DNA of 43,824 nt from an uncultured Clostridia bacterium. Lineage in GTDB: Bacteria; Bacillota; Clostridia; Christensenellales; UBA3700. Positions within the stretch are counted from its first letter, which is position 1. Every line of letters starts with the position of its first letter. Below, one piece after another: positions 16,909-25,068 of this stretch. The notes beneath the pieces are model-generated. The model was not told the DNA's origin. It did not search any database and saw only the letters and a list, made by a program, of their open reading frames with translations. The translations under genes were made by a program, and so were the position numbers. The stretch is from the NCBI GenBank assembly GCA_947174325.1, contig CAMWIL010000005.1:1-43824 (forward strand), written 5' to 3'.

Positions 16909-19221
16909 ATGAAAAGAAAGAATTTGTTGATAACGATTATCATTGCGCTTGCTTTAGCGTGCATAGTAGCGTTGGGAGCGTGTTCCGTTCCGAATTCTAT
17001 TTCCGCCACCGTGTCAAAGGATAATATGGGCGTAGAGATCGACGATACGATGTACGGACTTTTTTTGGAAGACATATCTTTTGCGGGAGACGGGGGTTTG
17101 ATCTCTCAACTTGTCAACAATGGAAGTTTCGAGTATGCGGAGCAGCCTACCGCTTATTGGAATTTTGTCGGAGAGAGTATTAAATTGAGCAACGAGGGCG
17201 GGCTCAATTCGGCTAATCCGTCGTTTTTGAGAATAGACGCAAGCGGAGAAATTTCGCTTGAAAATTTGGGATTTGTGGAGTTTTACGATACGTTGACTAA
17301 AAACTACAACAGCGAGAAAATGAACACTCCTGATATGGGATTTCACAAGGACGTTGATTACGACGTTTCGCTGTACGTTCGTCCCAACGGATTTGAGGGA
17401 GAAATATACGCTCAGTTGAAGTCTGCTTCAAACGTCAATAAAGCCAAGTTCGATCTTTCTAAGACAAGCGCAGGCGAATGGAGCAAGATAGAGACGACTT
17501 TGCGATCTACAGCCACTGAGGACGGCAGTCTTGTCATCACCATAGAAGGCAACGGCAGTCTTGACGTGGATTTCGTATCTTTGATACCAAAAGATTCTTA
17601 CGGTTACGGCAAAGACGAATGGAAGTACGTTTCTTTGCGCGAAGACCTATATAACGCGCTTGAAAATCTCTCTCCCGCGTTTATAAGATTTCCGGGCGGT
17701 TGCCTTGCCGAAGGCGATACGTTCGAGCATCTTTTCGATTGGAAAAAGACTATCGGACCGCTTGAAGAAAGAGAGCAGTATCACAACATTTGGCGCGAGG
17801 ACGAAAACGGAAGATATTACAACAATACTTTCGCGTTAGGCTACCATGAGTATTTCCAACTTTGCGAAGATCTCGGCGCGAAGCCTTTGCCAATTCTCAA
17901 CGTGGGTATGATATGTCAGTTTCAGGCAAAATACAACGCGGTATCAAAAGAATATAAGAACGGAAAAATGACTCAGCAGGAGTGGGAGGACTATCTCGAT
18001 ACCGTTGCGCTAAGACCGGGTACTGCGGAATTCGAGCAGTACGTTCAGGATATTTTCGATTTGATCGAGTACGCCAACGGAACTGACGTTAATAACGAAT
18101 GGGTGCAAAAACGTATTCAAAACGGACATTTAGAACCGTTCAACGTCGAATATTTAGGATTGGGCAACGAGAATTGGGGCGAATTGTATTGGCGCAATTT
18201 CGACGCGCTTTACAATCGCGTTAAGGAATATTGTAAAGAAAGAGGTTATCAAATAAAAATAATTTCTTCCGCGTCTTATCAGTTCAGCGGAGATTACGTT
18301 GACGAAGCTTGGGAAATCATCAACGAAAAATATACCGATACTTTGGTCGACGAACATTACTATACCTCTCAAAACAAACTTTTCAAAAACAACGACAGAT
18401 ACGACTCTTACGAGCGCAGCGGCGCGACTGTATTCGTAGGCGAATACGCTGCAAGCGCGTGGGGTATAGGCAAATACTGGACGCAAAACAATATGTGGTC
18501 GGCAATCGAGGAAGCGAGTTATCTGACGGCGTTGGAACGCAATGCAGACATAGTCAAAATGGCGTCTTACGCTCCGACTTTCGCAAAGATAAATTCTCAG
18601 TGTTGGAATATCAATATGATATGGTTTGACTCGCAAAACATCGTGCTTACTCCCAACTATTTCAATCAAATGCTCTTTGCCAACAACACGGGGACACGAT
18701 ATATAGATACGGGTATAAAAGCCAAGGGAGTTTATTCTTCCGCATCCGTAGACGAGCAAGAACAAGTAGTATATATCAAGATAGTAAATGCGAATAAAAA
18801 AGATATAAGTATATCGCTGGATATTGACGGTTTCGGAGCGCTCAACGCAAGTTCTATGCAGTATATGAGCGGAGTAAGAGCGGCGTGCAACGACCTTCAA
18901 TCGACTACGGTCATTCCTTATCAGACAGATTGCGATATTTCGGGAACGACAGTCAACACAAAAATCAACGGCGAGAGCATAAACGTAATTAGAGTATATT
19001 ACGGCGAAAACGACGGATCAAACGCATACGTATTGCCCGATCTTCCTGCAAATATGCATCAAGAGGTAACCGAGTACACTAAGTTTTTCGTCGTGCCGGA
19101 ACTTGCAGTAGTTTACGGTGTGAGCGCGGTCGTAGTGTTGATCGCAGTGGCAGTTATCGCGCTTGTCGTACGTTTGAAAAAGAGAGCTAAGAGAGCGCGT
19201 ACTCAGGAGGAAAATATTTGA
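16909..19221 (+). CDS. GH51 alpha-L-arabinofuranosidase, lipoprotein with C-terminal membrane helix
   Basis: 770 residues. The signal peptide ends in the lipobox ALGAC (C25). Residues about 40-75 carry the GH51 start MYGLFLEDISFAGDGGL, and a carbohydrate-binding-like beta insert spans about 80-228. The TIM barrel has acid/base E421 in LGLGNENWG and nucleophile E512 in VFVGEYAA. A beta domain follows, then a membrane helix at about 730-756 with a basic KKRAKRAR tail. The enzyme should face outward, held at both ends, and release arabinose from arabinan, arabinoxylan or similar glycans. AGGAGG precedes the ATG. Its stop overlaps the TTG start of the TauE/SafE permease. Confidence 0.88.
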   Translation: MKRKNLLITIIIALALACIVALGACSVPNSISATVSKDNMGVEIDDTMYGLFLEDISFAGDGGLISQLVNNGSFEYAEQPTAYWNFVGESIKLSNEGGLNSANPSFLRIDASGEISLENLGFVEFYDTLTKNYNSEKMNTPDMGFHKDVDYDVSLYVRPNGFEGEIYAQLKSASNVNKAKFDLSKTSAGEWSKIETTLRSTATEDGSLVITIEGNGSLDVDFVSLIPKDSYGYGKDEWKYVSLREDLYNALENLSPAFIRFPGGCLAEGDTFEHLFDWKKTIGPLEEREQYHNIWREDENGRYYNNTFALGYHEYFQLCEDLGAKPLPILNVGMICQFQAKYNAVSKEYKNGKMTQQEWEDYLDTVALRPGTAEFEQYVQDIFDLIEYANGTDVNNEWVQKRIQNGHLEPFNVEYLGLGNENWGELYWRNFDALYNRVKEYCKERGYQIKIISSASYQFSGDYVDEAWEIINEKYTDTLVDEHYYTSQNKLFKNNDRYDSYERSGATVFVGEYAASAWGIGKYWTQNNMWSAIEEASYLTALERNADIVKMASYAPTFAKINSQCWNINMIWFDSQNIVLTPNYFNQMLFANNTGTRYIDTGIKAKGVYSSASVDEQEQVVYIKIVNANKKDISISLDIDGFGALNASSMQYMSGVRAACNDLQSTTVIPYQTDCDISGTTVNTKINGESINVIRVYYGENDGSNAYVLPDLPANMHQEVTEYTKFFVVPELAVVYGVSAVVVLIAVAVIALVVRLKKRAKRARTQEENI

Positions 19222-20006
19222 TAGCATTATTGTATTTTTTCATTGCTTTGATATGCACGTTCGCAGGCGCTATCACGGGAATGGGCGGCGGAGTGGTCAT
19301 CAAGCCCGTGCTTGACGCGCTTGGCGATTTCGACAGCGCTTCGATCGGCGCGTTATCGTCGATCACCGTGCTTGCGATGTCTTTGACCTCGTTTGCAAGA
19401 CAGGTCGGCAAGAAGAGACAGACGTCGATATTCAAGCTCATTATTTTGGGAATATCTTCTGCCGGCGGCGGCGTGTTGGGACAGTATCTGTTCGATTTGA
19501 TGACAAGCGGCTTTTCGGGCGCTTATATCAAAGTAATTCAGAATTCCATATTGCTTTTTTTGGTAGTCCTTATCTTTTTCTATATGCTTTTTAGAAAAAA
19601 GATTAAGACGCTTCATCTTAAAAATATCTTTTTCTACGTGCTTATAGGAGTTATACTGGGCATATTATCGTCTTTTTTGGGAATAGGCGGAGGACCGTTC
19701 AACGTAGCGGTATTTATATTGTTGTTCTCAATGGAATTGAAAGAGGCGACTTTTGCGTCTATCGTGACGATAATGTTTGCGCAGATCGCCAAGGTAATTA
19801 CTATACTTGCAAGCGGAGGATTTGGATCGTACGATCTTACGATGCTTCCTTATATGGCGGTTGCGGGCGTTCTCGGTGGACTGATAGGTAGCTTCGTCGC
19901 AAAAAAACTGTCGGAAAAAGTAACGGCTGTCGCATTCAACGTTATGCAGTTGACGGTAATAGGTATATGTATCGTCAATATTGCGACAAACGCAATCGCT
20001 CTTTGA
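19218..20006 (+). CDS. TauE/SafE (DUF81) family membrane permease
   Basis: 262 residues with about eight membrane helices in two halves, each with a Gly-rich motif: GAITGMGGGVVIKP (about 14-27) and SFLGIGGGPFNVAV (about 151-164). TauE/SafE proteins move sulfite, sulfoacetate or other organosulfur anions, though many members are uncharacterised. It starts with TTG at 19218, which overlaps the GH51 stop as TTGA; AGGAGG at 19205-19210 supports this start and coupled translation. The sulfatase 145 bases downstream, under its own promoter, makes a sulfur-anion substrate an attractive guess. Confidence 0.88.
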   Translation: MIALLYFFIALICTFAGAITGMGGGVVIKPVLDALGDFDSASIGALSSITVLAMSLTSFARQVGKKRQTSIFKLIILGISSAGGGVLGQYLFDLMTSGFSGAYIKVIQNSILLFLVVLIFFYMLFRKKIKTLHLKNIFFYVLIGVILGILSSFLGIGGGPFNVAVFILLFSMELKEATFASIVTIMFAQIAKVITILASGGFGSYDLTMLPYMAVAGVLGGLIGSFVAKKLSEKVTAVAFNVMQLTVIGICIVNIATNAIAL

Positions 20007-20063
20007 CGAATATTAGATTGACCAAATACGACGATATTCTTTTAAGCAACTTTTCCAAAGGCA

Positions 20064-20092
20064 TTGTTTTATTTTTTAAATTGTGATAGAAT
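20064..20092 (+). promoter_or_regulatory. Promoter of the sulfatase gene
   Basis: TTGTTT (20064-20069), a 17-base spacer and TAGAAT (20087-20092), with an extended -10 TG at 20084-20085. Confidence 0.6.
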
Positions 20093-20150
20093 TGATTTAT
20101 ACGAGTTAATTGGATTGCGTTTAACAAAATTTTATGCGGGGGATTATCTT

Positions 20151-21473
20151 ATGAACATTGTCTTATATTTCAGCGATCAACAACGTTACGATACGATCAA
20201 CGAAAAAGTCACGCCCAACATCGACGCTATGGCAGACGACAGCATCCTTTTTGACAGCGCTTTTACCTGTCAACCTGTATGCGGACCTGCGAGAGCGTGT
20301 ATACAGACAGGCGTCTACGCCAGTGAAAACGGTTGTTATATCAACGGAATATCTATGGACAAGGACGATCCCGATACTCTTGCAAAGGTATTGAACCGCA
20401 ACGGTTACAACACGTCATACATAGGAAAATGGCATCTTGCGTCTGACGTGACCGGTCGTAAGCCGCGCAACAACGTTGAGAAAAAGGCGATACCCTCTCA
20501 ACTTCGCGGCGGTTACAACGATTATTGGCTGTCGGCGGATTGTCTTGAATTTACTTCCGACGTCAACGGCGGATATATGTTTGACAATGACGGCAAACAA
20601 GTAAATTTCAAAGGCATAAGAAGCGATAGTATAAACGATTTTGCAATGGATTACGTAGACGGTTATTCGGATAGTAAACCGTTCTTTCTTATGATTTCTC
20701 AGTTGGAGCCTCATCATCAAAACACTGCCCATACTTTTCAATGCGCGGAAGGCGACGACAAGGAATTCGAAGACTCTCCTTATCCCGAAGATCTTGTAGG
20801 TTTGAATGGCGATTATAAAAAGGAATACGCTCATTATCTTGCGTGTTGCAAAAGACTGGATAAGAATTTTGCGGACTTTGTCTCAAAAGTCAAAGAAAAA
20901 GGAATTTGGGACGATACCGTCATTATTTACACATCAGATCACGGCTGTCATTTCAAGACCAGAAACTTTGAATACAAGCGCAGCCCTCATCACGCGAGCG
21001 CTCATATTCCTTTTATAATGACGGGCGGAGGACTTGCAAAACTCGATCAGACTAAAGAGTTCATAGGTAAGCGTTTCGGCGGTTTTGTGAGTTTATTGGA
21101 TCTTACGTCTACGATATTGGATATTGCCGGAGCTCAGATCCCCAAGCATTATCACAGCAAAAGCATTTTGAAGATGTTGGAAAACAATGAAGGACGCGAT
21201 CACATATTTATGCAGATAAGCGAATCCCAACTCGGTCGCGCTATAATCACCGATAAATACACTTATAGCGTAAAAAGACCTTTGTCAATGGGATTGAAAA
21301 AGCCGACTAGCAAAGTTTATAAGGAGTCGCTTTTGTACGACAATACCAAAGATAAAGCGCAGCACGAAAATTTGATAAAGAACGAAGCGTATAAAGACGT
21401 CAAAAATCAACTTAAAAAGATATTGGCGGATGATATAAAGGAAATAGAAAAGATCGATCCGAAAATCTTCTGA
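20151..21473 (+). CDS. Type I sulfatase, cytoplasmic
   Basis: 440 residues of the alkaline phosphatase/sulfatase superfamily. The N-terminal IVLYFSDQQRYDT holds the first metal ligands; the sulfatase motif is C44 in VCGPARACIQTG, where cysteine would be converted to formylglycine. IGKWHLA (91-97) and YTSDHGCHF (260-268) supply further active-site and Ca2+ ligands. No signal peptide is present, so it acts on intracellular sulfate esters. A formylglycine-generating enzyme (anSME or FGE) is needed and is not in the window. I start at ATG 20151, with GGGGGA upstream; the longer in-frame start at 20064 would cover the promoter. Substrate unknown. Confidence 0.9.
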   Translation: MNIVLYFSDQQRYDTINEKVTPNIDAMADDSILFDSAFTCQPVCGPARACIQTGVYASENGCYINGISMDKDDPDTLAKVLNRNGYNTSYIGKWHLASDVTGRKPRNNVEKKAIPSQLRGGYNDYWLSADCLEFTSDVNGGYMFDNDGKQVNFKGIRSDSINDFAMDYVDGYSDSKPFFLMISQLEPHHQNTAHTFQCAEGDDKEFEDSPYPEDLVGLNGDYKKEYAHYLACCKRLDKNFADFVSKVKEKGIWDDTVIIYTSDHGCHFKTRNFEYKRSPHHASAHIPFIMTGGGLAKLDQTKEFIGKRFGGFVSLLDLTSTILDIAGAQIPKHYHSKSILKMLENNEGRDHIFMQISESQLGRAIITDKYTYSVKRPLSMGLKKPTSKVYKESLLYDNTKDKAQHENLIKNEAYKDVKNQLKKILADDIKEIEKIDPKIF

Positions 21474-21490
21474 TCGATAATTCAAAAATA

Positions 21491-21748
21491 TTATTCTTTG
21501 CAATCTTCGATGATGAGCATATCGTAATCGAGAGTTTCGATAAAATCGTCGTGACGGAATTTCGTATTGTGGAAGTTTACGAAATTTTTAAAGTGCTGGT
21601 CAAGAAGCACGGGATTGGGCGCGTCGAGTTGATGACAAATATCTCTCAGCCACAGTTCGTAATTGCCAAACGATAGCTTGAGAGAAGAATAGTAGAGAAT
21701 GTCCTTGGATATTTTGTCGTCTTTTATCAGTCTTGCCCAAATTTTCAT
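21491..21748 (-). CDS. Small conserved-type protein of unknown function
   Basis: 85 residues, acidic, no signal peptide or membrane helix. It begins MKIWARLIKDDKISKDILYY and has ICHQLDAPNPVLLDQH and KFRHDDFIETLDYDMLIIED. I recall similar short hypothetical proteins in other Clostridia with the same start and the same F-x-x-DDFIE block, but cannot confirm this here. The start is unusual: no ribosome site is present, and the promoter 7 bases upstream predicts an mRNA whose first base is the A of the ATG. It is divergent from rex and convergent with the sulfatase gene. Confidence 0.7.
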   Translation of the reverse strand: MKIWARLIKDDKISKDILYYSSLKLSFGNYELWLRDICHQLDAPNPVLLDQHFKNFVNFHNTKFRHDDFIETLDYDMLIIEDCKE

Positions 21749-21754
21749 ATATTA

Positions 21755-21783
21755 AGCATATATCTTAATTTACGTTATGTCAA
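21755..21783 (-). promoter_or_regulatory. Promoter predicting a leaderless transcript
   Basis: On the minus strand TTGACA (21783-21778), a 17-base spacer and TATGCT (21760-21755). The predicted start point, about 7 bases on, is base 21748, the A of the start codon. Confidence 0.65.
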
Positions 21784-21809
21784 GCAATGTGTAATATAGA
21801 CGTCAATTC

Positions 21810-21831
21810 GACAATTTGTTGTCCAAACAAA
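21810..21831. promoter_or_regulatory. Overlapping inverted repeats between the divergent promoters
   Basis: GACAA-TTTG-TTGTC (21810-21823) and TTTGTT-5-AACAAA (21815-21831) overlap upstream of both -35 boxes. They are candidate operators. The half-site TTGT resembles that of Rex, but the spacing does not fit the usual Rex palindrome, so the binding protein is open. Confidence 0.4.
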
Positions 21832-21842
21832 AGTTAAAACTA

Positions 21843-21872
21843 TTGACAAGTGGGGAATAAATTTATTAAAAT
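21843..21872 (+). promoter_or_regulatory. Promoter of rex
   Basis: TTGACA (21843-21848), an 18-base spacer and TAAAAT (21867-21872). The leader of about 65 bases to the ATG is AT-rich and unstructured. Confidence 0.55.
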
Positions 21873-21944
21873 ATTAAATATTAAGAATTTATCCGTAAAT
21901 ATAGGTTCAGTGAGAACGTCATCGGATATAGAGGGGGAAACGCT

Positions 21945-22559
21945 ATGATATCGGAAGCTGTCATCAAAAGATTGCCGCGCTATTATAGGCATATAAAACA
22001 ACTTGCTGATAGCGGCGTAAAGCGCGTTTCTTCCAATAAGATTGCAAGCGTGCTGAATATCACGGCTTCGCAGGTAAGACAGGATCTATGCAATTTCGGC
22101 GGTTTTGGTCAACAGGGCTACGGCTATGACGTAGGAAAGTTGAAGAACGAACTTGCGGCTATCTTGGGTTTGGACAAAGTCTACGACTTGATAATTGTAG
22201 GCGCGGGAAATATCGGCAGAGCGTTGGCGGGATATAAAGGCTTTAAGGACGACGGTTTTTACGTCAGAGCGTTGTTCGATATAGATCCCAGATGTACGAG
22301 TATCAATGGTATCAAGGTCTACGATATGGACTTTTTAAAGACGTATCTTCAACAAAATCAAGTTGACATCGCCGTAATAGCAACGCAAAAGGATTCGGCA
22401 AAGAGCGTGGCGGACGCGCTTATCGCTGGCGGAGTAAAGAGCATTTGGAACTTTGCGCCCGTCGAATTGGAAGTGCCGGAAGGAATTACGCTTGAAAGTA
22501 TTTCGATGAGCGAGAGCCTATACGTGCTGAGTTATCGAAATAAAAATAGGAAAAACTAA
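21945..22559 (+). CDS. rex: Redox-sensing transcriptional repressor Rex
   Basis: 204 residues. The N-terminal winged-helix domain (about 1-75) has RLPRYYRHIKQL and ITASQVRQDLCNFGGFGQQGYGY, hallmarks of Rex. The Rossmann domain has the NAD-binding IIVGAGNIGRAL (83-94). Rex senses the NADH/NAD+ ratio and releases DNA when NADH is high, turning on fermentative and respiratory genes. GAGGGGG precedes the ATG. Its presence supports an anaerobic or facultative lifestyle. The inverted repeats at 21810-21831 may or may not be its own operator. Confidence 0.95.
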   Translation: MISEAVIKRLPRYYRHIKQLADSGVKRVSSNKIASVLNITASQVRQDLCNFGGFGQQGYGYDVGKLKNELAAILGLDKVYDLIIVGAGNIGRALAGYKGFKDDGFYVRALFDIDPRCTSINGIKVYDMDFLKTYLQQNQVDIAVIATQKDSAKSVADALIAGGVKSIWNFAPVELEVPEGITLESISMSESLYVLSYRNKNRKN

Positions 22560-22597
22560 TCATGACATAAAGCCCGTTTGCGGGTTGAGGAGGATAT

Positions 22598-23074
22598 ATG
22601 GCAAAATCTAAAGAATACGTTTTGACAAAAGAAGGATACGAAAATTTGGTAAAAAAACTCGATCATCTTATCAATGTAGAGAGAAAGGAAGCAAGTGAAA
22701 AGATAAAGCAAGCAAGAGAGTTCGGCGATTTATCCGAAAATGCAGAATACGACGCTGCAAAAGATTATCAAGCGCACGTTGAGTCCGAAATCATAAGCAT
22801 TCAAGATCAGATCGACAATGCTGTCATTATCGAAGAAGTAGACGGCAAGCAATCGACCGTTATAGCGGGTTGCAAGGTAAAGATATACGATTATTCCGAT
22901 GAAGAAGAATATGAATACACTATCGTAGGTACTACGGAAGCGTCGATACTCGAAAATAAGATCAGCAACGAATCTCCGTTGGCAAAAGCCATTCTCAATC
23001 AGAAAAAAGGCGCGGAAGTTACGGTTGATCTCGGCGACGACAGCTATAAGGTGAAAATACTTTCCATCAACTGA
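22598..23074 (+). CDS. greA: Transcription elongation factor GreA
   Basis: 158 residues, the normal GreA length. The N-terminal coiled coil carries the acidic tip motif FGDLSENAEYDAAK (42-55), which enters the RNA polymerase channel and stimulates transcript cleavage in backtracked complexes. The C-terminal FKBP-like domain (about 80-158) contains SNESPLAKAILNQKKGAEV. A small GC-rich hairpin (AGCCCG 22571-22576 with CGGGTT 22581-22586) directly abuts the GAGGAGG ribosome site. It follows rex by 38 bases and is probably co-transcribed with it. A terminator follows at 23094. Confidence 0.95.
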   Translation: MAKSKEYVLTKEGYENLVKKLDHLINVERKEASEKIKQAREFGDLSENAEYDAAKDYQAHVESEIISIQDQIDNAVIIEEVDGKQSTVIAGCKVKIYDYSDEEEYEYTIVGTTEASILENKISNESPLAKAILNQKKGAEVTVDLGDDSYKVKILSIN

Positions 23075-23093
23075 TTTTTGTAGATAAAAATTC

Positions 23094-23122
23094 AAGGGCG
23101 ACCTTAATGGGTCGCCTTTATA
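23094..23122 (+). terminator. Terminator after greA
   Basis: AAGGGCGACC (23094-23103) pairs with GGTCGCCTTT (23110-23119) around a 6-base loop, with one G-T pair. The T-run is short (TTTATAAT), and the decarboxylase gene starts 14 bases later, so some read-through is likely. Confidence 0.7.
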
Positions 23123-23135
23123 ATATGGAGCAAGC

Positions 23136-24419
23136 ATGGCACGAATTCTGTATGACACAATACTTAGAATGAACGAAAATACGAAAGCGAGGTTTTGTAT
23201 GCCCGGGCACTCGGGCATAGGATCGTCGGACGATATTTTTGCGTGCGCAAAATACGATTGGACGGAAGTTTTCGGACTTGATAATCTTTTGCAATGCGAA
23301 GACACTATCTTGTCTTGCGAAAATTCCATCGCAGAGAGTATGGGGTACGAAAGCGCGCTCATACTTACGCAAGGCAGCACTTGCGGTATGCATATCGCCG
23401 TTTGCGTGTGTAAAGACAAGGGCAAAACTCTTATCGCGGTAGGAGATATGCACAAGTCGTTTTTTTCTGCGTGCAGTCTTTACGGAGCTTACGCAGTAAC
23501 GGTAAATGATATTAGCGAGTTGGAAAATAAAAATATTTCCGACTTAAAAATAGGCGGCGTTTTTATTACTTCTCCCGATTATTTCGGCAACTGTAAAGAT
23601 ATTTCTTTGGCAAGAGAATTTGCGGACAAGTTGGGCGCGTATTTAGTCGTGGACGAGGCGCACGCTTCGCATTTTGCGTACAGTTCGCTGTTGCCGGACA
23701 ACGCCTGCAAATTTGCCGATATTTCCCTTATGAGTATGCACAAAACTCTGCCTGTTTACGGGGGCGGCGCTCTGGTGTGTCTTAAAGATAAATCTTTACG
23801 TTTGGACTGTGAGCGTTACAGGGCAATGATACATTCCACTTCGCCTAATTATTTAGTCATGGCAAGTATGGATCATGCAAATTCTTATATGAGAGAAAAC
23901 GGCGAAAAACTCTACGCCGAAGTCAAGAAAAGTATCCAAGAATTTTCTCAAAGACTTGCCGTAGGCAAGATCGTGCAAAACGACGATTTTACAAGACTCG
24001 TAATTAAGATAAAAGGGCAAGACGCGTATTCGGCAACGCTTGAATTGGCAAATCGCGGAATATACGTAGAAATGGCGCAAGACGATATGTTGGCGTGTAT
24101 CGTTACGCCTTTTAATTGCGACAAGCTCGATCTGCTTGCGCAAGAATTGAATAATATCAAATTTAAGGCTCTTGAAGGTACAGCGAATATGCAAAACGTC
24201 AAGCCTGCTTTGACAGATCATACGTCGGGCGAAATCGAATACGTAGAAATAGAAGATTGCTCAGGCAGGGTGAGCGCGGTAGAAGTCGGAGTTTATCCGC
24301 CGGGAGTGCCCTTGCTGCTGAAAGGTGAAATTATCCAAGAAAGCGTAGTTGATCATCTAAAAAAGTATCGCAATAGACTCTTTGGACTTGCCCAAGGGCG
24401 TATTGCTGTGATAAAATAG
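23136..24419 (+). CDS. Orn/Lys/Arg decarboxylase-family PLP enzyme (YaaO type)
   Basis: 427 residues. RFCMPGHSG (19-27) opens the major domain; LTQGSTCGMHIAV (78-90) and VVDEAHASHF (171-180) bind the cofactor, and the PLP lysine is K203 in SLMSMHKTLPVYGGGAL. The C-terminal domain has VGVYPPGVPLLLKGE. At this length it lacks the N-terminal wing domain of E. coli LdcI/SpeC, like Bacillus SpeA and YaaO. It would decarboxylate a basic amino acid to a polyamine precursor; the substrate cannot be set. It precedes tmk, as yaaO does in Bacillus subtilis. The start has only a modest ribosome site (GGAG). Confidence 0.88.
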   Translation: MARILYDTILRMNENTKARFCMPGHSGIGSSDDIFACAKYDWTEVFGLDNLLQCEDTILSCENSIAESMGYESALILTQGSTCGMHIAVCVCKDKGKTLIAVGDMHKSFFSACSLYGAYAVTVNDISELENKNISDLKIGGVFITSPDYFGNCKDISLAREFADKLGAYLVVDEAHASHFAYSSLLPDNACKFADISLMSMHKTLPVYGGGALVCLKDKSLRLDCERYRAMIHSTSPNYLVMASMDHANSYMRENGEKLYAEVKKSIQEFSQRLAVGKIVQNDDFTRLVIKIKGQDAYSATLELANRGIYVEMAQDDMLACIVTPFNCDKLDLLAQELNNIKFKALEGTANMQNVKPALTDHTSGEIEYVEIEDCSGRVSAVEVGVYPPGVPLLLKGEIIQESVVDHLKKYRNRLFGLAQGRIAVIK

Positions 24420-24438
24420 TATTCAAGCGGGAGATAAT

Positions 24439-25068
24439 ATGAAAGGTAAGTTTATCACATTTGAAGGCGGCGAAGGAGTAGGTAAGACCACTCAGTTGAG
24501 AATGATAAGAGAATATCTTGATCAAAAGGGCGTAGACGCGGTGTTTTTGAGAGAACCGGGTGGAAATGCGATTTCCGAAAAAATACGCGCGGTGATCCTT
24601 GATAGGGCGAACGACGCAATGACCGGTATGTGCGAAGCGATGTTGTACAGCGCGGCGCGCGCGCAGTTGTGCGAAGAAGTGATACGTCCGGCTCTTGAAG
24701 AGGGCAAACTCGTCGTCTGCGATAGATTTATCGATTCTACTTTTGCCTATCAGGGCGTAGCGCGCGGTTTGGGGAGCGAAAAGATCGATACGCTCAATAA
24801 ATTGGCTTGCTCGGATATAATGCCCGACTTGACCGTTTTTCTCGACCTAGAACCTACGCTTGCTTTTGAGAGAAAGGGAGGAGCGGACGCGGACGATAGA
24901 TTGGAGCAGGAAGGTATGGATTTCCATATCAAAGTTTACGAGGGTTATAAACTTGCCTGCCAGATTCACGGTGATAGGATCGTAGATATAGACTGCTCGT
25001 CTGAAGCGGAAGTTACTCACAGAAAAATAGTGGACGCGCTTATTCAGCGAGGAATATTGGATAGATGA
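24439..25068 (+). CDS. tmk: Thymidylate kinase
   Basis: 209 residues. The P-loop FEGGEGVGKTTQ is at 8-19; the DRF motif (VVCDRFIDSTFAYQG) binds dTMP, and the LID region follows FLDLEP at about 150 (AFERKGGADADDRLEQEG). It phosphorylates dTMP to dTDP for DNA synthesis. GGGAG precedes the ATG. Its last four bases overlap the start of holB (ATGA), so the two are translationally coupled. Confidence 0.95.
   Translation: MKGKFITFEGGEGVGKTTQLRMIREYLDQKGVDAVFLREPGGNAISEKIRAVILDRANDAMTGMCEAMLYSAARAQLCEEVIRPALEEGKLVVCDRFIDSTFAYQGVARGLGSEKIDTLNKLACSDIMPDLTVFLDLEPTLAFERKGGADADDRLEQEGMDFHIKVYEGYKLACQIHGDRIVDIDCSSEAEVTHRKIVDALIQRGILDR

Noticed and set aside
20064..20150. Longer N-terminus for the sulfatase from 20064
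   Set aside because: It would overlap the promoter, lacks a ribosome site and adds residues before the conserved IVLYFSDQQ start.
21749..21944. Canonical Rex operator (TTGTGAA-N4-TTCACAA or close variant) at rex
   Set aside because: No stretch fits both half-sites and spacing; only the unrelated-spacing repeats listed separately were found.
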